From positions 1 through 36,334 of the forward strand of contig JAITFY010000051.1 of the NCBI GenBank assembly GCA_031281025.1: a stretch of 36,334 nucleotides of DNA. Reading direction: 5' to 3'. The DNA is from Treponema sp. Lineage in GTDB: Bacteria > Spirochaetota > Spirochaetia > Treponematales > Breznakiellaceae. Position 1 is the stretch's first letter. Each line of letters opens with the position of its first letter. A program made the translations under genes and the position numbers. This document shows, in pieces, positions 6,821-16,164 of this stretch. Under the pieces are notes generated by a model. It did not search any database. It worked only from the letters and a program-made list of their open reading frames with translations, and was not told where the DNA came from.

Positions 6821-7594
6821 ATGTCGATGATCAAAACTGTCGAGGTACATAAAACCTTCCGTAAAAGCGGGCGTCCGCCGTTGCATGTGTTAAAGGGTAT
6901 TACCCTTACTGTTAAGCAGAAAGAAGTTATCTGCATCATCGGGCCGTCCGGTTCCGGTAAATCAACTTATCTTCGTATCTTAAACCACCTTGAACCGATT
7001 GACGATGGCCAAATATACATCGAAGATAAATTGCTCTTTGACTGTCATAATGGAAAAAACAAAGTTAAGATGCACCATGATGAACGGAATAAAACCCTAT
7101 TGGAAGTGGGCATGGTGTTTCAACGTTTTAACCTTTTCCCGCACAAAACGGCGCTTCAAAATGTAATGCTTGCTCCTGTAAATGTCCGCAAACTGCCTTC
7201 CAATGAAGCGAAGGAGCGGGCAAAAACAATTCTGGATCGAGTTGGTTTAAACGATAAATTCGATGTATATCCCGCCCAATTGTCCGGCGGCCAGCAGCAG
7301 AGAGTCGCCATAGCCCGTGCCCTTGCAATGGAGCCGCGAATCATGCTCTTTGACGAGCCAACCTCCTCCCTTGACCCGGAGCTTGTCGGCGAAGTGTTGG
7401 CAGTAATGAAGCAGCTAGCCCGCGATGGTATGACCATGCTGGTTGTCAGCCACGAAATGGGCTTTGCCCGCGAAGTTGCCGACAGGGTACTTGTAATGTT
7501 TGACGGCCAAATAATCGAAGAAGACACCCCCGAAGTGATATTCAACAATCCCCAGAATGAACGCACCAGGCAATTTTTACAAAGCGTCTTGTAA
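6821..7594 (+). CDS. Amino-acid ABC transporter ATP-binding protein (GlnQ/HisP family)
   Basis: A 257-aa cytoplasmic ATPase of the importer. Walker [10 protein letters not shown] is near residue 45, the Q-loop is in [12 protein letters not shown], the ABC signature is [14 protein letters not shown], Walker B is [12 protein letters not shown], and the switch His is in VVSHEMGFA. The segment [17 protein letters not shown] between Walker A and the Q-loop is an insertion seen in some GlnQ-type proteins. It starts 8 nt after the permease stop. The set of binding protein, permease and ATPase is complete; one permease gene implies a homodimeric channel. Confidence 0.93.
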   Translation: MSMIKTVEVHKTFRKSGRPPLHVLKGITLTVKQKEVICIIGPSGSGKSTYLRILNHLEPIDDGQIYIEDKLLFDCHNGKNKVKMHHDERNKTLLEVGMVFQRFNLFPHKTALQNVMLAPVNVRKLPSNEAKERAKTILDRVGLNDKFDVYPAQLSGGQQQRVAIARALAMEPRIMLFDEPTSSLDPELVGEVLAVMKQLARDGMTMLVVSHEMGFAREVADRVLVMFDGQIIEEDTPEVIFNNPQNERTRQFLQSVL

Positions 7595-7597
7595 AAA
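7574..7597 (+). terminator. Hairpin overlapping the ATPase stop codon, possible terminator
   Basis: TTTTTACAA / TTGTAAAAA form a 9-bp stem with loop AGCGTC that spans the stop codon. No U tract follows, so plus-strand termination is uncertain. Confidence 0.3.
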
Positions 7598-7602
7598 ACA
7601 AC

Positions 7603-7631
7603 TTGCCGTAATTCACTTTTTTGGTTAAAAT
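7603..7631 (+). promoter_or_regulatory. Promoter of the glycosyltransferase-helicase pair, TTGCCG-17-TAAAAT
   Basis: -35 TTGCCG at 7603-7608 and -10 TAAAAT at 7626-7631 with a 17-nt spacer. The expected start point is within about 4 nt of the ATG at 7642, and there is no SD. Confidence 0.5.
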
Positions 7632-7641
7632 AGAGTTTACC

Positions 7642-8802
7642 ATGAATATAGCAATTTTCGTAGATTGTTACACACCTCAAGTTAATGGTGTGGTAACGGT
7701 AGTTAGGACACTTAAAACGGAACTGGAAAATCGCGGGCATCGTGTATATATTTTTACCGTGCAGCATCCAAATGCGGTAGAGGAAAAAAACGTTTTTCGT
7801 GTAAACTCAATAAAATTCCCAAATGAACCGCAGCATCGTATAGGTTTTTTTCTGGCTGATAAACTGATCAATAAAGTTCGTTCTCTTAATATCGATATTA
7901 TTCACTCCCATACAGAGTTCAGCCTTTACCTTGCTTCGCGTATTGTGGGCCGTAAACTTAAGATACCTACGGTTCATACCATGCATACATACTATAAAGA
8001 CTATCTTTATTATGCGCCTTTTCTTGTGGAAATGTATTTAAAAAGCAATTTGGGAATTTACTTTCGTACAATTTTAAAAAAACAAAAATGCATCGTTGCG
8101 CCATCGCTTAAAATAAAGAATTTCCTGGAAAAAGAATGCAGGATTAAACCTCCGGTTCAGGTAGTTCCAAATGGAATTGATCTTTCTCTTTTTTACGAAC
8201 ACTCTCAGGAAATTCAAAATGATGTAATGGATATACGAAAACGGTACAATATTGCCAGCGATGATGAGGTAATTGTTTTTGTTGGCAGGCTTGGTGCCGA
8301 GAAAAATATTGGAACCTTGTTTGAGAATATCAAGCAAATTCGTTCGCACCGGAACAAGGTAAAATTATTGCTTGTTGGAGACGGCCCCGATAAAAAATCC
8401 CTGCAGGAACGCTGCCATGAACTGGGAATATCAGACAGCGTAATTTTTACCGGATATCTGCGCTGGCCGGACGAAATACGGCTGGTTTACAAAGCAGCAG
8501 ATATTTTCATGAGCGCATCACACAGCGAAGTTCATCCAATCACTTTCATCGAAGCAATGGCGACAGGGCTTCCCGTTGTAGCAGCGGCAGATTTGAGTAT
8601 CGCCGGAATGGTAATTAACGGTGAAAACGGCTGGGCGTTGGATGATGATAAAAAACTCTGGGAAAAAGCAGTTGAAATATTATCCAATAAAGATGAAATG
8701 ATTAAAATGGGAAAACGCTCAGACGAAATATCACGGAATTACTCCTTAGATCGTTTTATTAATAACATGATTGCTGTTTATGAACAATACCGTAAACAAT
8801 GA
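7642..8802 (+). CDS. GT4-family glycosyltransferase, diacylglycerol glucosyltransferase-like
   Basis: A 386-aa two-domain (GT-B fold) retaining glycosyltransferase. The N-terminal acceptor domain starts [22 protein letters not shown] and contains [31 protein letters not shown], which resembles 1,2-diacylglycerol 3-glucosyltransferases. The C-terminal nucleotide-sugar domain has [19 protein letters not shown] and the E-x7-E motif in [18 protein letters not shown]. It would transfer a sugar to a membrane lipid at the cytoplasmic face, fitting the glycolipid-rich envelope of treponemes; the lipid acceptor is inference. The track start (TTG, MVKIEFT) is rejected in favour of the ATG at 7642, where family homology begins. 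It overlaps the helicase gene by 4 nt. Confidence 0.85.
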   Translation: MNIAIFVDCYTPQVNGVVTVVRTLKTELENRGHRVYIFTVQHPNAVEEKNVFRVNSIKFPNEPQHRIGFFLADKLINKVRSLNIDIIHSHTEFSLYLASRIVGRKLKIPTVHTMHTYYKDYLYYAPFLVEMYLKSNLGIYFRTILKKQKCIVAPSLKIKNFLEKECRIKPPVQVVPNGIDLSLFYEHSQEIQNDVMDIRKRYNIASDDEVIVFVGRLGAEKNIGTLFENIKQIRSHRNKVKLLLVGDGPDKKSLQERCHELGISDSVIFTGYLRWPDEIRLVYKAADIFMSASHSEVHPITFIEAMATGLPVVAAADLSIAGMVINGENGWALDDDKKLWEKAVEILSNKDEMIKMGKRSDEISRNYSLDRFINNMIAVYEQYRKQ

Positions 8803-10034
8803 ACCCTGAAACAATACCTTTAAGTTTTTCTGAGATAGGTGTCACTTCCTGTTTTATCAAGCGATTGGAAGATCGTTTTATAACCAAACCTACTGATATC
8901 CAATGTAAAATTGTTCCGATGCTTGCCGCTGGGCAAAATGTCTTTTTTACTTCGGCTACCGGTACTGGAAAAACATTTGCCTATCTTTTGCCGATCTTGA
9001 ACAGTTTGCTGGAACAGCAGAATGAGCCTGGGGTAAAACCGTATACCATGATTGTTGCCCCAACACTGGAATTATGCACGCAAATTAAAAATGAACTGGA
9101 TTTTTTGCTGACTGACTTAAAAATCAGTTCATCTTTGCTTATTGGAAGCGCCAGTCTTGAACGTCAGATTGAAGAACTGCGAAAAAAAAAGAGTGACATA
9201 ATTGTAGGAAACCCAAACAGGCTGCTTATTCTTGCCAGAAAAGGACTAATAAAATTGAATAACCTGCGTTTTCTGGTTCTTGATGAAGCCGACCGTCTTG
9301 TGAGCGAGGAAATGTTGGATGACACGAATGAACTGTGTGAGATTGTTTTTTATAAAAATAAGATTCGTCCTGTTATTACCGCATGTTCTGCAACGATAAA
9401 CAGTAATTGCAGGGAAAAATTGTTAATTACCTGCAAAGACAACAATATCCCATTTGTTGAATCGAATGATCATGAGATTCTGCGGGAAAAAATCGAACAC
9501 TGGGCAATTTTCAGCGAAAAGCGCCGCAAGGATCAAACATTGCGTTCACTGTTATCTGCGCTAAAAACAAACCCGCGCACCAAAAAAACCGGAGTTAAAG
9601 CGCTTGTTTTTACAAGCAGAAACGACGAAGCGTTGTTTGTTTTTTCACGTCTCCAGCATCACAATGTGCCAGTCTCCGGTCTTTTTGGAAAGGTAAATAA
9701 AAAGGCCATCTCAAGCGAAGACCGCAAAGCGGCGCTGGACTCCTTCCGCGATGGAAAAGTGCTCGCTCTTGTTTCCACCGATCTTGCAGCCCGCGGCCTG
9801 GATATTCCCGGCATCACCCACGTTATCGCCCTTGATGTCCCCTCTGACAGCGAGGTTTACATCCATCGCTGCGGCCGTACGGGGCGAGCCGGCAAGAGGG
9901 GCGTGATGGTTACCATTGGCGATGAAACCCAAATGCGCCTGCTTGCCATGCTGGAGAAAAAACTTAAAATTGTTGTATACCCTAAGGAACTGCACTACGG
10001 CAAAGTTTGCGCGCCAGTACCAATGGAGGGGTAA
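8799..10034 (+). CDS. DEAD-box ATP-dependent RNA helicase
   Basis: A 411-aa helicase with all core motifs: Q motif FITKPTDIQ, motif [10 protein letters not shown] (residues 52-60), Ia [53 protein letters not shown] and [12 protein letters not shown]. It has only a short C-terminal tail, so it lacks the extra RNA-binding domains of DbpA or DeaD. It probably remodels rRNA or mRNA duplexes. The ATGA overlap with the glycosyltransferase stop implies coupled translation although the functions are unrelated. It ends 8 nt from the convergent sigma-like gene. Confidence 0.93.
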   Translation: MNPETIPLSFSEIGVTSCFIKRLEDRFITKPTDIQCKIVPMLAAGQNVFFTSATGTGKTFAYLLPILNSLLEQQNEPGVKPYTMIVAPTLELCTQIKNELDFLLTDLKISSSLLIGSASLERQIEELRKKKSDIIVGNPNRLLILARKGLIKLNNLRFLVLDEADRLVSEEMLDDTNELCEIVFYKNKIRPVITACSATINSNCREKLLITCKDNNIPFVESNDHEILREKIEHWAIFSEKRRKDQTLRSLLSALKTNPRTKKTGVKALVFTSRNDEALFVFSRLQHHNVPVSGLFGKVNKKAISSEDRKAALDSFRDGKVLALVSTDLAARGLDIPGITHVIALDVPSDSEVYIHRCGRTGRAGKRGVMVTIGDETQMRLLAMLEKKLKIVVYPKELHYGKVCAPVPMEG

Positions 10035-10042
10035 ATCACATA

Positions 10043-10936
10043 TCAGTTTAAATCTGCATTTTTTGACAGCAATTTCCACTTGGCTTTAAGCCTGTGAAGG
10101 CTTGCGTCTACCGTGCCCTTTGAAATTCCGATAATTTCTGCAATTTGCTGGTTGGTAGCATCTTTGCGGGCAACTGACAAGCGTTTTCTCATTTTTTCCA
10201 GTCTTTGTTTTGCTTTTTCGTATTGAAGCTTTAATTTGTTATGTTTTATGTCCTTTTCGTGATAAAGCGACAGTTTTTTTTCGTAAATATGGCATCTTAA
10301 AAATTGGGTGTATATTCTTTCTTTTAAATAAAAAATAGCATCGTCTTTTTTTTGTCTGATTGAACGAATCTCATCAAGCTTCTCTATTAATTCCTTGCTG
10401 TCAATTCCGATTCTTGGAGCAATCGCTTCCGCAAAATCATCAGAGACATAGTAATAACATTTTAGAATAAGCGCTAAAATGCGTCTGGTACTCCTTCTGC
10501 CTTTTTTATCGATAATTAGTTTTGCTATTACGTTCTCAACGTTTTTATTTAGATTTGCCGGTGTATTTGACGCTGACATGTATGATACGGTTTCTTCACG
10601 AACAAAAAAGTCAGGGATTTGAGCGCTCCATGATGAGTATTCGGTTATTTCGTTGGATGTTATACGCACACGATATTCCTTTGAAGAAATTAACAGAACT
10701 TTTGCTATGTATGCATCAAATGATGCGCCTACATCCTTGTAAGAATCTATTGCTTTACGAAGACGCGGATAAAACCATGAAATATAATCTTCGTAATCAT
10801 CACGTTTCCAATGACCAAGACAGGTTTTTTCCTGATTGTAAATAAGATAACTGTAAATAGATCCTTCAAATTCGGTGCGCGCCAATTCGCCAGCCAAATA
10901 CTCCGAATATAATTCGTTTAATGATTGTTGCAGCAT
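10043..10936 (-). CDS. Divergent sigma-70-like factor / HTH regulator
   Basis: A 297-aa protein not confidently matched to a named family. Residues about 45-90 (YEDYISWFYPRLRKAIDSYKDVGASFDAYIAKVLL) resemble sigma region 2, and the C-terminus (TNQQIAEIIGISKGTVDASLHRLKAKW, about 262-288) is a clear helix-turn-helix like sigma region 4. Between them lie about 170 residues of basic, helical, coiled-coil-prone sequence (EKAKQRLEKMRKRLS) that ordinary ECF factors lack. It may be an ECF-like sigma factor with an insertion or a dedicated regulator. No SD precedes the ATG. It converges on the helicase gene with an 8-nt gap. Confidence 0.55.
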   Translation of the reverse strand: MLQQSLNELYSEYLAGELARTEFEGSIYSYLIYNQEKTCLGHWKRDDYEDYISWFYPRLRKAIDSYKDVGASFDAYIAKVLLISSKEYRVRITSNEITEYSSWSAQIPDFFVREETVSYMSASNTPANLNKNVENVIAKLIIDKKGRRSTRRILALILKCYYYVSDDFAEAIAPRIGIDSKELIEKLDEIRSIRQKKDDAIFYLKERIYTQFLRCHIYEKKLSLYHEKDIKHNKLKLQYEKAKQRLEKMRKRLSVARKDATNQQIAEIIGISKGTVDASLHRLKAKWKLLSKNADLN

Positions 10937-11027
10937 GATTAAGTATCGGATTTAAAAAAAACCGGAGAAAGAATAAGTCAAGAAAATAAATATATAAATG
11001 AGATTAATAATTTTATAATATTTTTAG

Positions 11028-12083
11028 TTAATCAGTGAAAACGCTCGAGAATGCTTCTAACATTTTTTGTTTTACAAATGAAATATCACCTTTCATTGTG
11101 AGGCCTGAAGCATTCTTGTGACCGCCTCCGCCAAAGATAGAAGCAACTTTTGCTACATTTATTGCATCAACAGATCTAAAACTCACTGCACAATTATCTT
11201 CACACTCCTGGCGGATAGTTAAAAAAACCTGTACACCTTTGATCGACAGCATTAGTTGATTCAAGATGTCAGAATCCCTGTTTTCTATGCCATACTTTTT
11301 AAAGTCTTCCAAAGTTTCGTAAGACAATAAAAGTTTTCCGTCAAAATATGATTCTGTTCTTAAAAGAATATGCCCCAACAATATTCTGGAATCAAGGCTT
11401 TTACCGCCGTATATTGAATTATAGATTTTTTTTTTTTTTTCTCCCCTTAACACCATTTCTTTTGCAGCATCAAACACGACGGAATTTTTTTCTGTTAGAT
11501 GACGAAAAAATCCATTGTCTGTACTGAGACCAAAAAAAAGCAAAGTTGCTTCTTCTTTTGTTAATTCAAGGTTAAGCGCTTTAATCAGTTTATAAACAAG
11601 CAGTGTACACGATGGAGAATTTTCATCGATATAGACAGGCTGCTGAGGCGTTGATTCTGAATGGTTTACAGCAATATGATGATCAATAACAGCACATGGG
11701 AATTTATCCAAAAATTCCTTAATACTGCCGGTTCTTTCTTTGTCTGAGCAGTCAATGATTATTACTTTTGCATCGACAGTGTTTTCGTCTTTTGGGATAG
11801 TTACAAATTGTCCGGCATAACTTTGTACTTCTGTACGTTTAAAAGGCCCTGCCGAACACAATACAACTTCCTTGCCCAGACGTTCAAGCGCGCTGCGTAG
11901 AGCAAGCTGGCTTCCTATACAGTCTCCGTCAGGCTCTTTATGTCCGGCAATTATAAAACGCGGACAAGACCCTATAAACTGAATAAGGTCTTGCGGCGGA
12001 TTTTTAATTTCAATTTCTAAACCTGTTTCCTGGTTGTTCATTTGCATCAAGTCATCAGAATTGGAGATTAATTGTATCGCCAT
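11028..12083 (-). CDS. nrnA: DHH/DHHA1 phosphoesterase, NrnA-type nanoRNase/pAp phosphatase
   Basis: A cytoplasmic Mn-dependent phosphoesterase of up to 351 aa. DHH-domain motifs are GHKEPDGDCIGS, VIIIDCSD, AVIDHHIAVNHS and GLSTDNGFFRH; the C-terminal DHHA1 domain carries GGGGHKNASG, which binds substrate. NrnA enzymes degrade 2-5 nt RNAs and dephosphorylate 3'-phosphoadenosine 5'-phosphate. The start is uncertain: the track ATG at 12083 overlaps the upstream gene by 29 nt, while ATGs at 12047 and 12041 would make it shorter, and none has a good SD. An uninterrupted run of 15 A residues lies inside the gene, encoding GEKKKKI in the current frame. Confidence 0.87.
   Translation of the reverse strand: MAIQLISNSDDLMQMNNQETGLEIEIKNPPQDLIQFIGSCPRFIIAGHKEPDGDCIGSQLALRSALERLGKEVVLCSAGPFKRTEVQSYAGQFVTIPKDENTVDAKVIIIDCSDKERTGSIKEFLDKFPCAVIDHHIAVNHSESTPQQPVYIDENSPSCTLLVYKLIKALNLELTKEEATLLFFGLSTDNGFFRHLTEKNSVVFDAAKEMVLRGEKKKKIYNSIYGGKSLDSRILLGHILLRTESYFDGKLLLSYETLEDFKKYGIENRDSDILNQLMLSIKGVQVFLTIRQECEDNCAVSFRSVDAINVAKVASIFGGGGHKNASGLTMKGDISFVKQKMLEAFSSVFTD
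11426..11440 (-). repeat. A15 homopolymer inside nrnA
   Basis: Fifteen consecutive T on the plus strand (A15 in the coding strand) fall between GGAG and TCTAT. The present length keeps the frame open. Runs this long are prone to replication and transcriptional slippage. Confidence 0.9.
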
Positions 12084-12450
12084 CCTGAAAAAATCTGCTT
12101 ACATCTGAGCCTTGTGATAAACTTCCCCAGGTTATGTGTCCTCTGGAAGCATGGGTATACAACCGGACATGGGAAAGTTCTCCATCTTTATAAAAGATAG
12201 ACATCGAAGGCCAGTTTGTCCCGCGTGGCAAACGAACTTTATCCCCTTTGGTGGCAGCTCCATAAAACCATTCGTTGGGAATACCAACTGTATGAAACCC
12301 TGTTTGAGTACGGTACTGAATAATGTAACCCATATTTGATGGAAATATTCTTTCTACGGAAACATTGACGTAGTATGTACCAGAATCATCCTGAGCGAAA
12401 ACCGGTGTAATAATTGCAAAAAAAAGTAATGCAATAATAAGTTTTTTCAT
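12055..12450 (-). CDS. Exported protein of unknown function
   Basis: A 131-aa protein with signal peptide MKKLIIALLFFAIITPVFAQ and probable cleavage after FAQ. The mature part contains YYVNVSVERIFPSNMGYIIQYRT and a beta-rich C-terminal half (HVRLYTHASRGHITWGSL) with several aromatic residues. No family is recognised; it is probably periplasmic. It has a strong SD (GGAGGTCAC) and a good promoter just upstream, and its 3' end overlaps the longest reading of nrnA, so it leads a two-gene transcript. Confidence 0.7.
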   Translation of the reverse strand: MKKLIIALLFFAIITPVFAQDDSGTYYVNVSVERIFPSNMGYIIQYRTQTGFHTVGIPNEWFYGAATKGDKVRLPRGTNWPSMSIFYKDGELSHVRLYTHASRGHITWGSLSQGSDVSRFFQDGDTINLQF

Positions 12451-12468
12451 GTGACCTCCAGAATTTAA

Positions 12469-12497
12469 ATTCTAATTGATAGTAAAGAAATATTCAA
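12469..12497 (-). promoter_or_regulatory. Sigma-70 promoter, TTGAAT-17-TAGAAT
   Basis: Minus strand -35 TTGAAT at 12497-12492, a 17-nt spacer and -10 TAGAAT at 12474-12469, upstream of the exported protein and nrnA. It lies in the 63-nt gap after the mannitol dehydrogenase family gene, indicating an independent transcript. Confidence 0.6.
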
Positions 12498-12513
12498 GAG
12501 AAATTAATTATAA

Positions 12514-14109
12514 TTATAAACATACTTTAGAAAGTACCTCCCGTACTGCTCCTGGACCGGCTAACATTTGGGTAAACAAGTCTTCGACATATTCGCCCAA
12601 GCCAACTTCGTACACATTTACGCCAAAATATGCAGGATTGGACAGGATTGGCTTTAGTTTGTCGTGGAAAGGGCCGGTTTGTCCAAGTGTTATACCAGAA
12701 AGGCTGGTTGTCAAAAATTCCAGGTTGGGATCGGGGTTTACCTCGAATGGTTTGCCTTCGTCATCAATGCCAAGCAGATAGCGAAGCCATCCGGCAAGAA
12801 CTAACGGGATAAATTTAAGGTCTGCGCATTTATTATTGTAGGCTTTTAAGGTTTCTCCAAACCGGATGGGAATTTTTAGGGATGTATCCATAGCAATGCG
12901 TTGAGGAGCATCCGGCATAAACGGGTTGGGCAAGCGTACTTTTATAACCTGATCGATAAAGTCTCTGGGTTTGATTATGCCTGGATCTGTTACTACCGGA
13001 AGTCCTTCGATATAACCTACGCCTTCTACTAACTTTACAAGGAAAGGATTTTTCATTTCTTCGCTGATCCGTGTGTAACCCAGTATGCAGCCAAAAACAG
13101 CAAGGCTTGTATGCAGCGGGTTAAGGCAGGTGCAGACTTTCATTTTTTCAACGTTGTCTACTGTTTCCTTGTCTGTAAACAAAACGCCGGCTTTTTCCAA
13201 AGCAGGTTTTCCGTTGGGAAAAGCGTCTTCGACTACAAGGTATTGGGGTTCTTCGGCATTTACAAATGGAGCAACATAGGTTTGTTTTTTTGTAACAACG
13301 CCATCCATGTCTTCAAGGCCGGCTGCGGCAAGCATATCACGTACACTGTCATCGGGGCGCGGAGTGATTTTATCGATCATTGTCCAAGGGAAAGATACTT
13401 TGCTTTTATCGCGTACATAGTTCAAAAAACCTGCATCGGCGGTACCGTTTTCCACCCAGCTCTTTGCAAATGCTTCCATTGCAGCAAAGAGGATGTCTCC
13501 GTTATGCGAACAATTATCCATGCTGACCATAGCCAGCGGAAGAGCTCCTTGCAGATAACGTACATGCAAGAGAGCTGCAATCCGCCCCAGATAACTTTTA
13601 GGAGTATTTGCAGCTGGACCGGTTTTTAAGTCTTCTGCAATATCTGGAAACGGTGTTGCATCGCGGCCTGTCAGACTGTAGCCCTTTTCGGTAATTGTAA
13701 AACTTGCCATTTGCAAAGAAGGTTCTGTTATGATTTTCTTGAGTTCATCAAACTCGGTGTCCATCTTTAAGGATGACGCAATCGATGCGATAACCTTTTT
13801 TTCGGTACTTCCATCCGGTTTTAGTGTTACAAGAATTGTCAAATTATCGTAGTTGGTAAAACTTTTGTCGATTATCTCGCTGTCATAACCTTCGGCAACG
13901 ATAATGCCTGTGGTTTCGATTCCGTCTTCCAGAAGCTGCTGAGCCATTGCCGCAGGAAAGGCGCGAAAGATATTTCCAGCTCCAAAATGTACCCATTTGG
14001 GCGCCGCTTTTGTTGCGGTTATCATTTTCTCCCGGTCAAAACGCGGCAAAGCAATGTCCGCTTTTTGCCAAAAATCAGTGTTTTTTAGTGATTCATTGTT
14101 TAATTTCAT
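12514..14109 (-). CDS. Mannitol dehydrogenase / fructuronate reductase family oxidoreductase
   Basis: A 531-aa member of the polyol-specific long-chain dehydrogenase family (mannitol 2-dehydrogenase, fructuronate and tagaturonate reductases). The N-terminal dinucleotide site is WVHFGAGNIFRAF, and the family segments MVSMDNCSHNGD, FPWTMIDKITPRP and CTCLNPLHTSLAVFGC follow; the last holds the conserved Asn and His near the active site. It interconverts a ketose or keto-uronate and the corresponding polyol with NAD(P)H. The start at 14109 is backed by SD GAGAGGAG. The context does not tell mannitol from uronate use. Confidence 0.88.
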   Translation of the reverse strand: MKLNNESLKNTDFWQKADIALPRFDREKMITATKAAPKWVHFGAGNIFRAFPAAMAQQLLEDGIETTGIIVAEGYDSEIIDKSFTNYDNLTILVTLKPDGSTEKKVIASIASSLKMDTEFDELKKIITEPSLQMASFTITEKGYSLTGRDATPFPDIAEDLKTGPAANTPKSYLGRIAALLHVRYLQGALPLAMVSMDNCSHNGDILFAAMEAFAKSWVENGTADAGFLNYVRDKSKVSFPWTMIDKITPRPDDSVRDMLAAAGLEDMDGVVTKKQTYVAPFVNAEEPQYLVVEDAFPNGKPALEKAGVLFTDKETVDNVEKMKVCTCLNPLHTSLAVFGCILGYTRISEEMKNPFLVKLVEGVGYIEGLPVVTDPGIIKPRDFIDQVIKVRLPNPFMPDAPQRIAMDTSLKIPIRFGETLKAYNNKCADLKFIPLVLAGWLRYLLGIDDEGKPFEVNPDPNLEFLTTSLSGITLGQTGPFHDKLKPILSNPAYFGVNVYEVGLGEYVEDLFTQMLAGPGAVREVLSKVCL

Positions 14110-14172
14110 ATGGCTCCTCTCTCAATACTGTATCAATATTTTTGTATGTTGGTCAAGTGAAGTGAATGTTGA

Positions 14173-14616
14173 TTAGCGGTTAACAAATTCCAGTCCACGT
14201 GTGTTCATTACTCTGAGAGAAGACAATTCAAGGTACAGAAAGCGGCTGGAACCTTGTTGATAAAAACTTAACACGCCTGTAACATCAACCCAAGAATCAG
14301 TTTCTGGAAACGGTTTTTCATGACCTTCTGGCCATCGTACATCAAAACCGATCTTTCCGCCGCCGCAACAGTTGTCTATTGAATTACGATAAACAGAATA
14401 GAATTGTTCTCCATTCATTTGACTATTCAGGAAAATTCCTTCTAACCTTAATGTTTTTCCCAAATAACTATTAATATTCATGTATATATCCTGTATCTGG
14501 GTTAAAAACATTCTTTCTCTTATTTCGATAATCGAGTTTTCTTCTGTTCTGATTCTGTTACAGCCGGTTATAAAAATGGAAACAAGTATTACAACCAAGA
14601 TAATGTTTTTACTCAT
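14173..14616 (-). CDS. Lipoprotein with CC-motif, last gene of the zinc-type operon
   Basis: A 147-aa protein whose signal sequence ends in the lipobox ITGC, so it is predicted to be lipid-anchored. The mature part (LGKTLRLEGIFLNSQ, FYSVYRNSIDNCCGGGKIGFDVRW, SWVDVTGVLSFY) resembles the C-terminal OB-fold-like domain of DUF1980/YcgQ-type proteins, which carry a CC motif and are often linked to zinc or cobalt handling. It starts 2 nt after the ZnuB-like permease stop, with SD AAGGAAG inside the permease 3' end, so it belongs to the importer operon. A role in metal capture or delivery is inferred from context and the paired cysteines. Confidence 0.68.
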   Translation of the reverse strand: MSKNIILVVILVSIFITGCNRIRTEENSIIEIRERMFLTQIQDIYMNINSYLGKTLRLEGIFLNSQMNGEQFYSVYRNSIDNCCGGGKIGFDVRWPEGHEKPFPETDSWVDVTGVLSFYQQGSSRFLYLELSSLRVMNTRGLEFVNR

Positions 14617-14618
14617 TG

Positions 14619-15461
14619 TTACTTCCTTAACTTACCAAATATAGTTGAATTGAATAGAATGGCAGCAAGCCAAAAAAGCGCAAAAATAATTATGTTAATA
14701 AGTACAACACTTGCGCCAGTTGGTGTATTGTATATATACGAAACTACCACGCCTGTAAAAAAACAAACTATCGAAATTATAGCAGAACAAATGGTGACGC
14801 TTTTAAACTTTTTTAATAACCGCATTGAACTAAGAGCAGGAAAAATAATCAAGCTTGAAATCAACATTACTCCCATCAACCGCATACCAAGCACAATTGT
14901 AAGGGCAGTCAATAAAGCAATAAGCATATTATACAGACCAGTATTTATTCCTGCTGTTTTTGCAAAAGTTTCGTCAAAAGTAATGGCGAATAATTTATGG
15001 TAAAACAGGATAAAAAGTAAAAGTACGACAACAGAAAGAGTGATGCTAAGATATACATCCGTTTGACTCATCGCAAGAATACTGCCAAAGAGATAATTAC
15101 AAACATCGGTGTTCATTCCCGTTGATTGTGAAATGATTATCACGCCAATGGCAAGAGAGCTGGTAGAAATAAGGGCGACAGCGGCATCGCCTTTTAACTT
15201 GCTGTTTTCACTCAAACGAAGCAGCAAAAAAGCTGCTGCAATTACCATCGGAATAGAAACTGCCAACGGTGTCATGTTAAGTGCAGTTGCAACAGCCAGC
15301 GAGCCAAAACCCACATTGGAAAGTCCATTGCCAATCATTGAATAACGTTTTAAAACAAGTGACACCCCAAGCAGAGCTGCACAAACCGAGACAAGAACGC
15401 CCACAATAACCGCCCTAACCAGAAAGGTAAAACTGAACATTTCAAAAATTATTTCAAACAT
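14619..15461 (-). CDS. znuB: Zinc/manganese-type ABC transporter permease (ZnuB family)
   Basis: A 280-aa inner-membrane permease of the ABC-3 family with about eight transmembrane helices. Typical segments are GVLVSVCAALLGVSLVLKRYSMIGNGLSNVGFG and LMGVMLISSLIIFPALSSMRL. The track start at 15590 lies deep inside the ATPase gene; the ATG at 15461 (MFEIIFEMFSF) is preferred because it has GGAGAAAAACG before it and overlaps the znuC stop by only 8 nt. It forms the membrane channel for the metal delivered by the ZnuA-like lipoprotein. Confidence 0.88.
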   Translation of the reverse strand: MFEIIFEMFSFTFLVRAVIVGVLVSVCAALLGVSLVLKRYSMIGNGLSNVGFGSLAVATALNMTPLAVSIPMVIAAAFLLLRLSENSKLKGDAAVALISTSSLAIGVIIISQSTGMNTDVCNYLFGSILAMSQTDVYLSITLSVVVLLLFILFYHKLFAITFDETFAKTAGINTGLYNMLIALLTALTIVLGMRLMGVMLISSLIIFPALSSMRLLKKFKSVTICSAIISIVCFFTGVVVSYIYNTPTGASVVLINIIIFALFWLAAILFNSTIFGKLRK

Positions 15462-16164
15462 CGTTTTTCTCCATTTTACCAAAGAAATTTTTACCTGTTT
15501 CCGAACGCTTGTATTCTTCCGCACTGCCAAAAAAGAGTTGGCGTTTTTGCAGATGAAGAACATGAGTGACACAATCGGCAGCATCAACATCGTGAGAAGC
15601 CATAACTATAGTCATTCCTGTTTCACGATTGATCATGGTAAGCTGCTGATACAATTCCGCACTTATCAGAGGATCAAGTCCAGCGAAAGGTTCATCCAAA
15701 ATCAGCAAATTCTTAGCGGCACACAAAGAACGAGCCAGCAGAACACGACGCTGCTGCCCGCCAGAAAGTTCCCTAAAACAATGGGTCTTTAAATCGGCAA
15801 TGCCAAGCAGCCGCATATTTTCCAGCGCCTTTTGTCTTTCCGTGCGGGTGTAAAACGGTCTTAGTTTCATCTTACCCAGATTTCCCGACATAACTATTTC
15901 AAAAGCTCCGGCGGGAAAATCCTGTTTTGGGGCAATCTGCTGAGAAAGATAACCTGTGTAAGTTTTCTCAAACTCTCCTTTAAAACTGAGCACCCCCTCC
16001 ATAGGAGGCAGGAGACGTAACAAACCCTTAATTAGAGTACTCTTGCCGGAACCGTTTTCTCCGGCAAGCAAGAGAAAGTTCCCGGCCTCAACGTTAAAAT
16101 TGAGACCGCTGACAATTATATGTCCATTATATCCGAATGAAACATTCTGACATTGTATAGACAT
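15454..16164 (-). CDS. znuC: Zinc/manganese-type ABC transporter ATP-binding protein (ZnuC family)
   Basis: A 236-aa ATPase: Walker A AGENGSGKST, Q-loop GYLSQQIAP, signature LSGGQQRRVLLARS, Walker B LLILDEPFAGLD and switch His in MASHDVD. It powers import through the adjacent permease. The start ATG shares its A with the stop codon of the binding-protein gene (TAATG), and its 3' end overlaps the permease start. Stoichiometric, coupled translation of the importer is therefore expected. Confidence 0.92.
   Translation of the reverse strand: MSIQCQNVSFGYNGHIIVSGLNFNVEAGNFLLLAGENGSGKSTLIKGLLRLLPPMEGVLSFKGEFEKTYTGYLSQQIAPKQDFPAGAFEIVMSGNLGKMKLRPFYTRTERQKALENMRLLGIADLKTHCFRELSGGQQRRVLLARSLCAAKNLLILDEPFAGLDPLISAELYQQLTMINRETGMTIVMASHDVDAADCVTHVLHLQKRQLFFGSAEEYKRSETGKNFFGKMEKNDV

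Noticed and set aside
7156-7767. 203-aa minus-strand ORF
   Set aside because: Runs antisense across the ATPase, the promoter region and the glycosyltransferase start, all well supported on the plus strand.
13111-13629. 172-aa plus-strand ORF
   Set aside because: Shadow of the mannitol dehydrogenase family gene, with no family similarity of its own.
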